Positions 32,880-45,676 of a stretch of DNA of 64,000 nucleotides are shown piece after piece; the first letter of the stretch is position 1; every line of letters begins with the position of its first letter. Source of the DNA: Cephalopachus bancanus (Eukaryota; Chordata; Mammalia; Primates; Tarsiidae); the NCBI GenBank assembly GCA_027257055.1, contig JAPVLO010000275.1:1488001-1552000 (forward strand), written 5' to 3'. A program made the position numbers and the translations under genes. The notes under the pieces were generated by a model that had not been told where the DNA came from, made no database searches, and was given only the letters and a program-made list of their open reading frames with translations.

Positions 32880-34645
32880 AGGTATATAATATTTCTTTAC
32901 ACAGACTTTTCTCTGTGTCCCATAGACTTTGGCATGGGATGTCTGACATTTCATTGTTTCTAGATAGCTTACAATTTTTCATTGTGAGGTGCACCAAAGC
33001 TGTACTTGGAAGAAAATTTACATTACTAGATGCTTATATGAGAAAAGATGTGAGGTCTCAAATCGATGACTTCAACTTCTACCTTAATGGACTAGAAAAG
33101 AAGAGCACATTAAGAAGAGGGGAGGAAATAATAAACATCAGAGTGAATGTCAGGAAAACAGAAAACAGAAAAAATAATAGAGAGAATAATGAAACAAAAA
33201 TCTAGTACTTTGAGGGGATCAATAAAATTGGGAAACCACTCACCAGACTGATCAGGAAAAGAGAAAGAAGATACATATCACAATACAGTATGAGGAAAGA
33301 TAGCAGTGATATCACTATATGTCCTACAGATACTATAATGATAAGAAAAAAATATTATGAACAGCCATCATGTCAAGACATTCAACAACTATAGATGAAA
33401 TGAGCAAAATCCTTAAAGACACAAACTATCAAAGTTCACTAAAGATAAAACATAACATGAGTAAACTTATATCTAGGAAAGAAATTAAATCTGTAGTTAA
33501 AAACTTTCCCACAAAGAAAACTCCAGGCCCTGTTGGCTTTACTGAGGTATACTATCTAGATTTAAGAAAAAATTACACCAACTCCACAACAACTATTCCA
33601 GAAAATTGAAGGACAATGCTTCCTAACATTCTATGAGGTAAGCCTTAGCATGCTACAAATCAGAAATTAAAGTCAAATTAAAAGAGAAAATATTTTACCA
33701 TAGCATCATAAATATGAACTCCTTAGGAATAAATTTGACAAAAGATGTGCAAGACCTGTACACTGACAACTGCAAAACATTTCTGAGAGATATTAAGGAA
33801 GACCTAAACATTGGAGAGATACTGTATTTATTTTTCAAGAGATTCAATATTGTTAAGATGTCACTTCTTTCCAAAATGACCTATAGATACAATGTGAACT
33901 TAATCAAACTCCTAACAGGCTTTTTGCAAAAACTTACAAGCTAATTACCAAATTTTATGACAAGGCATCACAATGGTCAAAACAACTTTGTAAAAGAACA
34001 AAGTTGAAAGCTTTATATGACCTGATTTCAAGGTTTATTTTTAAAAGGACGTTACAAAGGTGATAAAAATGTAGATAGGTTGTATAGATGTAAAGAGAGA
34101 CAAATAGGTTACTAGAACTGAATAGAAAATCAAAAATTAAATCCCTAAATATATGGACAACTGATTTTTGATGAAGGTGCAAAGGTAACTCAGTGTAGGA
34201 AGGATATGTTGCTGAAATAAATGTGTATCTATTTTAAAAAACGAACTTCAAGCCATATCTTGCACCATGCACAAAAATGAACTCAGATGGATCAGAGTCC
34301 TAAATGTAAAACCTATATGAAACCTCTAGAAAAAAGCATAACAGAAAATCTTTATGATCTTGGGTTAAAGATTTCTGATGACAAAAAAGCATGAGTAATG
34401 AAGTAAAGAATCAACAACACTGACTTCATAAAAATTAAAAACTTCTGCTCTATGGAAGCCTCTGTTAAGGAGATTAAAAGACAAGACACAGAACTGGGAG
34501 AAAAATATTTGAAAATCACATATCTGATGGGGTACTTGATTCCACAACGAAAAAAAAGTATCAAACTGCACACGTTAAATATGTGAATTTATTACATTTT
34601 AATTATATCCCAATAAAGCTGTTTTAAAAAAATACTGTAGCTCTA
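32880..34645 (+). mobile_element. Old L1 (L1M-type) ORF2 fragment and 3' end
   Basis: Diverged plus-strand L1: RT-region sequence near 33000-33600 (a 'cccacaaagaaaactccagg' stretch), fingers/palm-like remains, and an ending 'cccaataaagctgttttaaa' near 34608-34628 typical of old L1M 3' ends. All frames are broken. Confidence 0.65.
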
Positions 34646-35034
34646 CACATCCTGACATTGATCTGGTCTAAACACAGTACTAAGATTTTGAAAACCCACA
34701 ATAATATTCCATAAAATATCTTAATATGTGTGTAGAAAAAAAAGTTGGAGGCATATGCAATATATTGTTGCGTAGTTATCCTGGGGTGGGGTGGGGAGTT
34801 CTCATTTTATGTATGACACATTTTCATCATAATGAAATTTTAACTGCGTCTTCTTTATAACTGTAAGTTCTGATATGTTTTATTTTGTAATACACGTTGT
34901 ATTCAATCCTACAATTTCAATGCTAGAGGTTAATCTTCAAATATCTTGCACAAGAATACAATTATAAATACAAAGATCCTCATTGTACTATTCCCTGTAC
35001 AGCCTAAGAATGAATACATCTTATTTTCCATTAA
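34646..35034. other. Unassigned AT-rich sequence
   Basis: Nothing recognisable. A short G-rich run (about 34780-34797) is the only visible structure. Confidence 0.4.
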
Positions 35035-35460
35035 TTTGCATATTCATTTTCTGTAACTGTGCAACACATTACCCCAAGTTGTCACGGAGTTTCTGTGGGT
35101 CAAGAATCTGAACTCAAGTTTTGCAGTCAAGGTGTCAGCTGAAGCTGCATTCTCATCTGAAGATACAACTGAGGAAGGATGTACTTCTTAGCTTACTGGA
35201 GGGGGGGTTGGCAAGATTCAGTTCCTCACAGGCAATTGGTCCAAGGACCTCAGTTCCGCCCTGTTAACCAGAGGTCTCCCTCAGTTCTTTCCCACCTGGA
35301 CCTCCTCTCCATGGGTAGTTTACAACATAACAGCTGGCTACAGTGAGTGGTGAGCAGGAGAGCAGAAGAAAGCCCATAAGACAGAAACCAGAGTAACTAT
35401 TAAACTGAATCTCAGAAGTGATAACTCATCACCCATGTCATAGTCTGTCAATTAACTGAA
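35035..35460 (-). mobile_element. Old LTR-like repeat (MaLR/ERVL type)
   Basis: Reads 'gtgcaacacattaccccaag', 'acggagtttctgtgggtcaa', 'tcaaggtgtcagctgaagct', 'aagattcagttcctcacagg'. This is a common mammalian interspersed repeat body in antisense that I associate with MaLR/ERVL LTRs, but the exact family is uncertain. Confidence 0.5.
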
Positions 35461-35865
35461 TGGTCACAGACTTTCAAGCATAAAAAACATAATATTTTTA
35501 AAGTTATGTGGAAGAGTTGAAATGAAAATTTAATTTCAAGATGTAAAAGGCACAAGGTAAAATTTCTGACTCTTAATAAAGAGCTTGTTTATGGTATTTT
35601 ATAAGTAGATGATGGAGGGTTTCAAATCACTATTGTATTAATATTCCACTGATACATGTAAAAAGACTAATATGACAATTGTGTTTCAAAATGCCAAGTT
35701 TATAATACCCCAGAAATGATATACTTCACAATTATTTGAACTTGTAATAAAAAAATTTTAGTTGTCAACCTAAAATTTGCAAGGAGGTACACAGTTTTCC
35801 TAATAATTTTATGCAGTGTGCAAGCATGTAAATTTGAAGCCACTGCTCCAACTGCTATGTCTTCT
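35461..35865. other. Unassigned AT-rich sequence
   Basis: No recognisable feature before the L1 3' end at about 35866. Confidence 0.4.
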
Positions 35866-36992
35866 ATGTTTTCTTTTTTTAAAATTTAAATCATGGGGTA
35901 CACGTGAGGATATGTTACATAAGGTGAGGTTTGAGTTTCTGACAACCTCCCCATCCCGCAACTCCCATCCAGTAGTAGGCATGGCACCCAGTGTGTGGTT
36001 TTTGATCCCTCATTCCCCCTCCCTTACTCCCTCCTTTTATAGTGCCCAATGTGTTATTCCTGTCCTTTTGCCCATGTGTGCCCAATGTTTAGTGCTCACT
36101 TATGAGTGCAAACATGTGGTATTTCGTTTTTTGTTTCTGTAATAATTCACTTAGAATGATGGTCTTCAACTGCATCCATGTCACTGCAAAGGGCATTATT
36201 TTGTTCTTCTCTATGGCTGCATAGTATTCCATAATGCATATGTACCACAGTTTCTTTATCCAGTACACCTGCAATGGGCATCTGGGTTGATTCCATGCGT
36301 TTGCTATTATGAATAGTGCTGCAGTAAACATACATGTGCAGGTATCTTTTTGGTAGAACAATTGGTGTTCCTCTGGGTATATTCCCAGAACCGAAATTGC
36401 TGGGCCAAATGGTAGCTCAGTTTTTAGTTCTTGTTGAAATCTCCAAACTGCTTTCTACAGTTGAACTATCCTACATGCCCACCAACAGTGTACAAGCATT
36501 CCTTTTTTCCCGCAGCCTCTCCAATACCTGGTGGTTTTTTACTTTTTAATAATATCCATCCTGACCAGTGTGAGGTACTGTTTTGTTGTGGTGTTGATTT
36601 GCATTTCTCTGATGATTAGTGATGCTGGACACTTTTTCATGTTTGTTAGTTGCTTGCTTGTCTTCCTTTGAGACGTGTCTGTTCATGTCCTTTGCCCACT
36701 TTTTAAAGGGATTATTTTTTTTTTTTTGTCAATTTGTTTGAACTCCTTGTAGACCTTGTATGTTTGGCCTTTGTCATATACACAGTTTGCAAATATTTTT
36801 ATCCATTCCGTGGGTTGTCTCTTTAATCTCTTGATGGTTTCTTTTGATAGATAGAAGCTTTTTAGCTTGATAAGGTCCCACTTGTCAATTTTAGTTTTTG
36901 CTGTATTTGCTTTTGAGGACTTGGCTATGAATTCATTACCTAGGCCAATGTCCAGGAGAGATTTCCCTGAGTTTCCTTCTATGATTCTTATA

Positions 36993-37604
36993 TAAGGGGG
37001 AACCTCCCCACCCCCCAAAAAAAGAATTATCTTTTGGAGGACAGGCCCCTTGTAATACAGGCTTCCCCCACTAAGTAACTGTTCTAGGAACCCATCGGCA
37101 TCAGTGTACCAGCTAGCATTATTGTGAGAGGCTGCATTTGACTTCAGTGACTTTTTTTTCCTTTTTTTTTTTTTTGAGATTCTTTCAACCTGTTTGCCCG
37201 TTTCATGATGGGTGCTTTACACGAACAACCTGGTCTTACCACGCTGAGTGTTCAGCAGTTTTTGACCAAACACAGCATGACCCCCATGTCCCACCCTCCT
37301 CTATTCACCAGTTCTTGCCCTGCATAACTTTTTTGTTGTTGTTGTTTTCCCCAGATGAAAAAAGTCCTCTAAAGAAAATGTCTTGCCAATATGGAAGAAG
37401 TGAAACAAAAAATGGCAGGAACACTAAAAGACATCAAAATGGACATGTTCAAAAATGGTTTTGAACCGTAGAAAAAGTGTCACAGTAGGTGTATTGTATC
37501 AAACAGAGAGCATTTTGATAGTGACTGAAGTTTAAACATATACGAACAACAAAAAAAACAAGTTTTAATAAATAAATTCTGATTTTAGGGGGGGTCCCCT
37601 GTCA
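36993..37604 (+). mobile_element. Internally deleted mariner (second family) inside L1 copy C
   Basis: The L1 text runs up to CTTATA on the left and resumes TAGTTTGAGG on the right, so a TA target was duplicated (36991-36992 and 37605-37606). Ends are related inverted repeats rich in G and C (TAAGGGGGAACC... and, reversed, TGACAGGGGACC...). The plus strand has a mariner transposase C-terminal end: a 'cctctattcaccagttcttg' PYSPDLAP-type region near 37297-37320, then decayed 'gacatgttcaaaaatggttt' and a terminal TGA near 37527. The N-terminal and central parts are mostly gone: 0.6 kb remain of an expected ~1.3 kb. It differs from the mariner at 4.2 kb. Confidence 0.82.
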
Positions 37605-37782
37605 TAGTTTGAGGTTTCACATTTAAGTCCTTCATCCATTTTGTGTTGTTATATGGTGATAGGCAGGGATCCAGTTTCATTCTGCATGTGGTTAGCCAAG
37701 TTTCCCAACATCACTTGCTAAATATGGTTTCCTTTCCCCAGTGTCTGTTTTTGTTGGCTGTGTCAAAGATAAGCTGGTTGAA

Positions 37783-37977
37783 TCTGTCCTAATACTATAA
37801 GAAAAGGATTGACAGTAGTGGAAGGGCAAGGATGGTGGGATTAATGGTAGTCAATATCTGTCTGGAGATAGGGGGACACCCCTTATCAACAAGGGTACCT
37901 GAATGATGCATATCTGTATACCTAACCCTTAACTGAACCCACAATTTTAAAATAAAAACTATGTTTAAAAAAAAAAA
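37783..37977 (+). mobile_element. 195-bp 5'-truncated L1 tail inside L1 copy C
   Basis: Sense-strand L1 3'UTR end ('tgggattaatggtagtcaat', 'cctaacccttaactgaaccc') with an A tail, flanked by GATAAGCTGGTTGAA (37768-37782) and GATGAACTGGCTGAA (37978-37992). The three differences between the flanks and the clean resumption of the host L1 show an insertion of moderate age. Confidence 0.92.
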
Positions 37978-38416
37978 GATGAACTGGCTGAAAGTCTGTG
38001 GTTTTATTTCTGGGTTCACCATTCTTTTCCATTGGTCTTTGTGTCTGTTTTTCTACAAGTACCTTGATATTTTGGTTACTTAGCTTTGTGGTAAATTTTG
38101 AAGTCTGAAAGTGTGATACCACCAACTTTGTTCTTTTTGCTGAGGATTGCATTTGCCATTTGGGATCTTTTATTTTTGCTTCCATATGAATTTAAGTAAT
38201 GTCTTATTAACTCTGTGAAAAATGTTGCTGGTAGTTTGATAGGGACTACGTTTAATCTGTAGATTGCTTTGAGTAAAATGGACATCTTGATGATATTGAT
38301 TCTTCCAATCCATGAGCATGGTATGTTCTATTTGTGTCATCCTTGACTTGTTTCAGCAGTATTTTGTAGTGCTCATTGAAAAGATCTCTCGCCCCTTTGG
38401 TTAGATAAATACTGAG

Positions 38417-38419
<3 letters not shown>

Positions 38420-38456
<37 letters not shown>
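38420..38456. repeat. (GT)n microsatellite
   Basis: About 18 uninterrupted GT units within L1 copy C. Confidence 0.97.
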
Positions 38457-38458
<2 letters not shown>

Positions 38459-38497
38459 TATGAATGGGATTGAGCTTTTTGTTTGTTTGGTTGGTTT

Positions 38498-38626
38498 TTG
38501 AGTTGTAGTCTCACTCTGTCATCCAGGCTGGAGTGCAATGGCATGTTCACAGTCACCGCAACCTCGACTTGCTGGGCTCAGTCAATCCTTCTGCCTCAGT
38601 CTTCCAATTAGCTGGAACAGGATTGT
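38498..38626 (-). mobile_element. Partial Alu (right arm side), antisense
   Basis: 'gagttgtagtctcactctgtc', 'gctggagtgcaatggcatgt', 'caacctcgacttgctgggct' and 'cttccaattagctggaacag' give an Alu right arm in reverse. The left arm is missing and host L1 resumes straight after it. Confidence 0.8.
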
Positions 38627-40359
38627 GTTTTTGATTTGGTTCTCAGCCTGCTTGTTGTTAGCATATAGAAATGCAACTACTTTTCATATCCTGAAACATT
38701 ACCAAAATTGTTTATCAGTGTTAGGAGGTTTTTGGCAGACTCTCTAGGGATTTTTAGGTACAGAATCATATCATCTACAAAGAGGGGACAATTTAACTTT
38801 CTCTTTTCCTATGTGGATACTTCTAATTTCTTTCTCTGCTGGATTGTTCTAGCTAGGAATTCCAGTACTATGTTAAATAAGAGTGGTGAGAGTGGGCATC
38901 CTTGTCTTGTAACCAGCTTCTTCTTGTAAAATATGATGTTGACTGCAGGTTTATCATATAAGGCTCTAATTATTTTGAGGAATGTTCCTTCCATGCCAAG
39001 TTATTTGAGGATTTTTATCAAGAAGGGATGTTGGATTTTTATCAAATGTTTTTTCTGCATCTATTGAGATAACCATGTGGCTCTTAGTTTTATATCTGCT
39101 TATGTGGTGGATTACAACTATTGATTTGTGTATGCTGAATTAGTCTTGCATCTGAGGAATAAAGCCCACTGGGTCTTGATGAATGATCCTTGAAATGTGC
39201 TGTTGGATGCAATTTGCTAGCATCTTGTAGAGAATTTTTGCATCTATGTTTATTAGGGAAATTGGCCTGTAGTTTTCTTTCCTTGTTGGATCGTTGCCAT
39301 TTTGAGGTATCAGAATGATATTGGCTTCATTGAATGAGCTAGGAAGGCTTCTTTCCTTCTTGATTGCTTGGACTACTTTCAATAGGATTGATACCAGTGC
39401 TTTGTACATCTGGTAGAATTCAACTAAGAAATCATCTAGCCCAGGGCTTTTTAGGCAGGGAGATTTTTTTTTATTACTGAGTCAATTTCTTGGATTTTTA
39501 TTGGTCTCTTTAGGGTCTCAATTTCTTCCTGTGTCAACTGGGGGTTTGTGTGTTGCCAGGACTATTTTTTTTAGATTATCTAACTTATTCACATACAGAT
39601 GTTTGCAGCAATCTCTGATAATCTTCTCTTCAGAATCGAATGTAACATCATCTTTTTTTTGTTTCTGGTTGTGTTTATTTGAATTATCTCTCTCTCCATC
39701 ACTCTCTTTCTCACCAGGGGGGCCTGTCAATCTTATTTATCCTTTCAGATAATCAACTTTTCAACTCATTGATCCTTTGTATAGTTTGTTGGTTCTCCAT
39801 TTCATTTTGCTTTTATTTTATTTTGATCGTTTATATTCTTCCACTGTTTGGGGGATGAGATTGTTTTTGTCTTTCCAGCTCCCTTAGGTGTGATGTTAGA
39901 CTTTTTACTTGAGGTCTTTTTTTTTTTAAATGTATGTGTGCAATGCTATAAAATTCTCTCTCAGCAGCACTTTCATGGTATCCCAGAAGTTTTGATGTGT
40001 TGTGTCTTTGTTTTCTTTTGTTTCTAGGAATATTTTTACTTATGTCTTGATTTCTGCATTAACTCAAAGGTCATTCAGAAGCATGTTGTTCAATTTGCAT
40101 GTATTTGTGTGATGGGGGGGGGTTCCTGTTGGCGATGATATCTATTTTTATTCTTCCATGGTCTGAAAAGATGCTTGGTATGATTTCAACCTTTTGAAAT
40201 TTGTTCATGCTTGATTTATGGCTGCATATGTGGTCAATCTTAGAATATGTTCTGTGTGCTGATTAGAAGAATGCATATTCTGTGATTGTTGGGTGAAGTA
40301 TTCTGTAGATGTCTATTAGTTCTAATTGGTTCAGTGTTGAATTAAGATTCCAGATTTCT

Positions 40360-40651
40360 AGGCTGGGCTTGGTGGCTCAGCCTGTAATCTCAGCGCTTTG
40401 GGAGGCTGAGGTGAGTGGATTGCCTGAACCTGTGGGTTCGAGACCCGCCTGGGCAACTTGGCAAGACCTCATCTCTACAATAAATCAAAAATCAGCCAGG
40501 TATGGTAGCACACACCTGTAGTTCCAGCTACTGGGAAGGCTGAGGTGGAAGGATCACCGGAGCCCAGTGGGTCGAGGCTGTGATGGCCAGGAGCGGCCAC
40601 TGCACTCCAGTCTGGGTGACAGAGTGAGACTCCAATTCAAAAAAAAAAAAA
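40360..40651 (+). mobile_element. Young-type Alu (ACTT-containing) inside L1 copy C
   Basis: Sense-strand Alu between two exact copies of TTCCAGATTTCT (40348-40359 and 40654-40665). The left arm has GGGCAACTTGGC. The A-box site reads TGGCTCAGCCTG. Confidence 0.94.
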
Positions 40652-42199
40652 GGTTCCAGATTTCTTTGTTAGTTTTCTTCCTTGATGATCTATCTAAAGC
40701 TTAGTAGAGTATTGAAGTCTCTCACTATTATTATAAGGCTGTCTACAGTCTCTCTTAGGTTAACTAGCAATTGTTTTATGAATCTGAGTGCTTCTAGGTT
40801 GAGTGCATATACATTCAAGATAGATATTTCTTGCTGGTGAATTGAGCCCTTGTTTGTTATGTAGCACCCTTCACCATCTGCTTTTAACTTTTATTGGTTT
40901 AAAGACTTTTTTATCTAACATAAGAATAGCTATTTCTGCTCTTTTTTGTTTTCTATTTGCCTGGAAGATCTTTCTATAATCCTTTACCTTGAGCCTGTGT
41001 GTGTCATTTGCAGTGAGATGGGTTTCCTTAAGGCAGCACAAGGATAGATTATGTTTCTTTATACAATTTGCCATTCTGTGCCTTTTGAGTGGTGTGTTCA
41101 GTGCATTCACAATTAAGTTAATTATTGACATGTGGGGTTTGTTCCTGTCATATTATTAAGAAGTTGCTTTGTGTTCTAGGCTTTGTGGTTGATTTATATG
41201 GCCTGTAAACTCTGGGCTTACCTATGTTTTTGTGATGGATGGAACTGTTCTTTAATTTTTGTGCTTAGAACTTTCTTAATCATATCCTGTAGGGTCAATC
41301 TGGAGGGGACATATTCTCTTAGGGATTACATGCCTGGGAAGAATTTTAAATCTCTTTCATTAATGAAGATTAGTTTGGTGGGGTGGGAGATTCTTGACTA
41401 GAATTGCTTTTCTTTAAGAATGTTAAAGATGGGACCCCAGTCCCTTCTGGCTTGTAAGATATCTATTGAGAGATATGCTGCAATTCTAATGGGTCTCCCC
41501 TGGTAAGTGGTCTGTCCCATCTCTCTGGTTGCCTTCAGGATTTTTTTCCTTTCATGCTGACATTGGCAAGTCTGATTATCATGTGTCTTGGAGGTGGTCT
41601 TTTGATGTAATAACTCACAGTAGTTCTCTGAATTTCTTGTGTCTGCATGGTCTCCTCTCTTGCAAGATAAGGAAAGTTTCCTTAGATGACATCTTGGAAG
41701 GCTTGTTCCAGGGTATTCTCAGTTTCTCCTTCTCTCTCAGGAATGCCAATCAGACACAGATTTGGTCCCTTTACATAATCAGACCTCTCATAGGTTTTGC
41801 TTATTCTTCCTAAATCTTGTCTTATTTTTGTCAGACTTAGTTAATCCAATAATTCAGTATACAGACTCTGAGATTCTTTCCTCTGCCTGGTCTATTCTGC
41901 TGCTAAGGCTTGCTATTATGTTTTAAAATTCCAGAAGATAATTCTTTATCTCCAAAAGTTCAGTTTGGTTCTTAGAATGGTCAGGTCAGTTTTCACTTAC
42001 TGTAGTGTTTTCATGGCCTGGTTCATTTGAATATCCACTTTCTCCTGGATCTTGCTGAGTCTCTTTGCCATCTATAATCTGAATTCTATGTTTGTCATCA
42101 GAGACAGGTCATTCTGAATGAGTTCCATCGCTTGGGATCTGAGAAATACCTTTGTGGGTGTTGAATTGTCACGGCATTGGGAATTGCTGGTGGTTTTTC

Positions 42200-43420
42200 T
42201 AATCTGTGAGAGCAGACTACTCTTTTTGTTTTGTTAGTTTTTTATATGTTAAAGTTGCTATTATTGAGGTGACAGTTTGTGTTGTTTCTTGCTTGACCTC
42301 CCTCCTCTGGTCTACCTGTGGAAGGGGCAGAGGTGGCAGAGAGGATGGTGTCCTGGGGGGAACCAGCTGGCACTTCTTCACCAGGGCAGGACAAGTCCTT
42401 TCCTCTGGATCCAGTGCTTTCTCCTCCCTCTGGCACAAGTGCCAGGGGCCCTGGCTGGATTGGAAGCTCTGGCATCTCCCTCCCCAGCCTGCACATCTTG
42501 TCGGCAGGCTTTGTGGGCAGCCAGGATGGGCCCCATGGCTCAACTCTGGCACAAGTGTTCTAGGGGGTGTAAAGTGCCTCCTCCTGTCTAGGTGAGGCTG
42601 TTCTTTTAACAAAGGTGTAGGAGGATGGCCACTGCTTTTCTGGCAGAACCAGTGTTTCTCCCTCAATCCACAGGTTGGCAGGGCCATTGCCACCACGTGG
42701 CACAGAGGTGCACCACCTCCTAGTTCCTGCCCTGCTCCATGGGAGGAGAGATGGCAGTGATGACAGCCCACTGAGGGTAAGCTGTGTTTGCAGCCCTGAC
42801 CTGGGGCCAGAAGGGCACTGGTGCCATTGGAGAAATTACCCCAACATGGGCATGTTGCCCCAGCTAGGGACTGGAGGAAGGGGCAGTTCTCACGTGGCAC
42901 AGACCACCCCCACAGGATGTGCCCTGTGGAATCTCTCTACGAGGGGGTTGGTGGCCACAGCTGCTGTGGCTCCCTAGGAACTGGAGTTCCCCGGGCCCCA
43001 TGTGAATCCAGTTGCTACCTCTGTGCTAATTCTGCCTGGTGGTGCTGGATAGGGTTGGGGGGGGCTGGGCTGTCTCTCCCTTGGCTAGGGCTGCAGAGGT
43101 TTGTGAGAGGTGTGTAAAGTCTCTCCTGTTCACTCACTGCTTCCTTCACCAAGAGCACTCTTCCAGTCTCATGTCCGAGTGCCTCTGGGAGTGGCTGGGG
43201 CTTGGACAGCTCCAAGTTCTCTGTGTCCCCTGGTGTCCCTTTGATAAACCTCTGCTTAGGTTTCCAGGCAAACTCTCAAAGCACCAGCCTCACTCCCCTT
43301 TTAGACTCCTTTGGTGAGAGCAGCAGTCATCTGTCTCCTGTCAGCTATCGTGACCCTTAAGTCTGCTGCAGGTTTCTTGAAGGCCAGGCAGTTGTTTACA
43401 CAACAAACACCTTAACTTCC
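42200..43420 (-). promoter_or_regulatory. L1 5'UTR (copy C), GC-rich
   Basis: A GC-rich stretch that follows the ORF1 remains of copy C in the expected place. Long open frames occur here on both strands (227 codons at 42217-42900 minus, 129 codons at 42206-42595 plus), but they mirror each other and carry no domain. It differs from the 5'UTR shared by copies A and B, so copy C belongs to another L1 subfamily. Confidence 0.55.
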
Positions 43421-45560
43421 TAAAACACTCCTTGGCCTGTATACTCCCCAAAGTTTGCACAGCAGTCACTCCAGCATCTCTCTGTGGGTTCCTCTCCTCT
43501 CCTTTCTTGTTCTCCATACCCTGCAGCTCCTACACTCTTCTCTGCCTTCTTTCCTTCTGGTTGGGAACCACTGAGAAACAGAGCCTGGCCTCCCACTCTG
43601 ATGGCAACTCTCCCACAGGGATAGCCTCTGAGCCTTGGAGTCCAACATTTCTTATTTTACGTGGATCAAAGAGTCTTGGTGCCTTACAAAAGTGGTTTTT
43701 GTTTTTTTTTTAAACTGGACTTCATTCTGGCACTATGCCATAATTTGAACAAAGAGACATTATAAAAAGGAACGCTTTGAAATGTGTTCCATGTTTATTA
43801 TGGGGATGCTGTTGAGAACATTTTCTCTAAGCTTAAAGTGTCTTCTTTATAGGAACCTAAAGAAAGTTTTCTCACTATGAGGTAAAGCTGGCTTGTCTCA
43901 GATAATAGACTAGCTTTTATCTTTTGGAACCCATTAAATTTGTAACTGATGGTGCTTCTGTGTTTGGCCACTGAGAAGATCGGAGACAAGTGTACGGCCA
44001 ACCTTTGGAAATTGCCCAGGCACTGGTGAAGTACATTACTATCATACCCTACATTTTTATATGTGTGGCTTCTAACATCGATTTGTTGCATTGTATATAT
44101 CTTTGTAACTAATGTACACACATATATAGTGTTGCCCTCAAATGAAGCAATATTATATCAAATGCATTCAGAGTCAATGACAAATGAAATGTTGAATTTC
44201 ATTTTCCATTGTCTTCTGTTACAGTTCATATCAAGCTGTCTTGCAACAAAGGGTACTGACTGAGAAGGCCAACTCTCTAACTTCCAAGAGTCTTAGAAGG
44301 TACATTAATTTGGGTCTGTTTCCCATCCTGCCAGCTCAAAAGATGGATTGGGCATAACCTGATTGATCCTGTCTTACAGGGGTGGATTGACATTAGCCAC
44401 ACTCATAGAGACTGATATATAAGCCAGAATGTCATGTTATTAATTAATGATGAAAACTTTATCTGTCATGTAGACTTCGAATGCTGGCATTGGCATGTTT
44501 GATGAACAAGGTATGCCAACAATAAAGAGTTTATTTCATGCCCAACAATAGGAATACACAAATCCCAGGGCCCAGTACACACAAATGGGATGGTATGCTC
44601 TGGAATGTGATTAGAATGGCCCTAACCTGCAGTCCTCTGAGCCTTCTTCTCATATCCCTAGCAGTGTTCTAGACAATTAAATGTTGTTTTTTTCAGTAAA
44701 ATATATTTACATTTCTGTTTTGCACGTTGAGCCTCAGTCTCTATTCTCATCACCTTGACAGGGACTTGGGGATAACTATTTAGTCACACATTTGAAAACA
44801 AACTCTTGCTTATTCTCTGAAAAAGATTGTCAAGCACACCTGCCACTTGGGGATTTTACTTGTGTGCTTGGCAGAGGGCAGATGTGCTTCCCTCATCCCA
44901 AGTTCTCAGGAGACACTTCTTGGCACCTCTCTCAGTCAAAGCATGGTTGCCTTCTTCCCTGACAAAAACGACTCCTTTTTATTTATAAAAATGAAAAACA
45001 TATTAGAAACAACTAAGATTTTAATTAAAGCTACTTCCTGTAGAATAAAATACTTGTCCAGCTGCTGAAAGGCACAGAACTAACAGCTATTCTCACTTTA
45101 ACCTCAGCAGGACCACATGATTCTGTTGTGGTGCTGGGTAACCTGAGTCACATCTACAGCCACCTTGAGACGCAGAAGCCTGCTGTTTCTGCAACTTCCG
45201 GCTAGGTACATACAGACTCGTAAAACTCTCAGGTATCTTGATAATTTTAGTGCTGCTTCAGGGCTCTGACAGAGGTAACTTAGAAAATGCGGCAGAGTTA
45301 CAGAAAAAAAAGGTTACTCTCCTACTCCAGACTCCAGGCATAATTTTCAAGACTAGACTTTTCTTCTTAGTAGAATGTCATTTCTGGTCCTATCTTTGCC
45401 TAGGAATACGTTGCATGAGCATGTGCACCCACCCTGGGTCCACTGCCAAAATGAACAAGGGACTGCTGGTTTAGGTGAACTGCCTAGAAACAAGCAGTTC
45501 CAGACTCTGGCCTCCAAATAGGTCTAGAGACCCCCTAAGACATTTTGTTGTTTCTTCCTT
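43421..45560. other. Mostly unassigned sequence
   Basis: The first 250 bp might still be L1 5'UTR. Beyond that I recognise no repeat or gene. It belongs to the least repetitive part of the window, so it is the likeliest place for regulatory sequence, but I see no motif that supports a specific element. Confidence 0.4.
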
Positions 45561-45676
45561 CAAGTGGAAGTAGCATGGTTTGGGGAGATCAGGCAGAAGT
45601 GGGTTTTTACCCCAGTTGTTTCCTCATTTGTAAAATGGGGTTAATATTAGTGTCTAATCTCATAGAGGTGTTGTGA
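45561..45676 (+). mobile_element. MIR SINE
   Basis: Sense MIR core and 3' part: 'gtagcatggtttggggagatca', then 'tttcctcatttgtaaaatgggg' (split here for length) and 'tctcatagaggtgttgtgac'. Part of the middle is deleted. MIRs are ancient tRNA-derived SINEs shared by mammals. Confidence 0.85.

Larger units (their letters stand above)
35866..43420 (-). mobile_element. Older, nearly complete L1 (copy C), minus strand
   Basis: Older LINE-1 with its 3' end at about 35866 and a GC-rich 5'UTR at about 42200-43420, possibly reaching further right. ORF2 pieces appear throughout 36.1-41.1 kb: RT-region sequence at 38809-39409, endonuclease start at 40871-41131 with an NCIKKHNLSLCCLKETHL stretch. ORF1 remains lie near 41.2-42.1 kb. 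A mariner (36993-37604), a short L1 tail (37783-37977), a GT repeat (38420-38456), a partial Alu (38498-38626) and an Alu (40360-40651) have entered it. It is more decayed than copies A and B and is inactive. Confidence 0.82.

Noticed and set aside
42217..42900. 227-codon minus-strand open frame, longest in the window
   Set aside because: It lies in the GC-rich 5'UTR of L1 copy C and is mirrored by open frames on the other strand. No ORF1 or other domain is visible.
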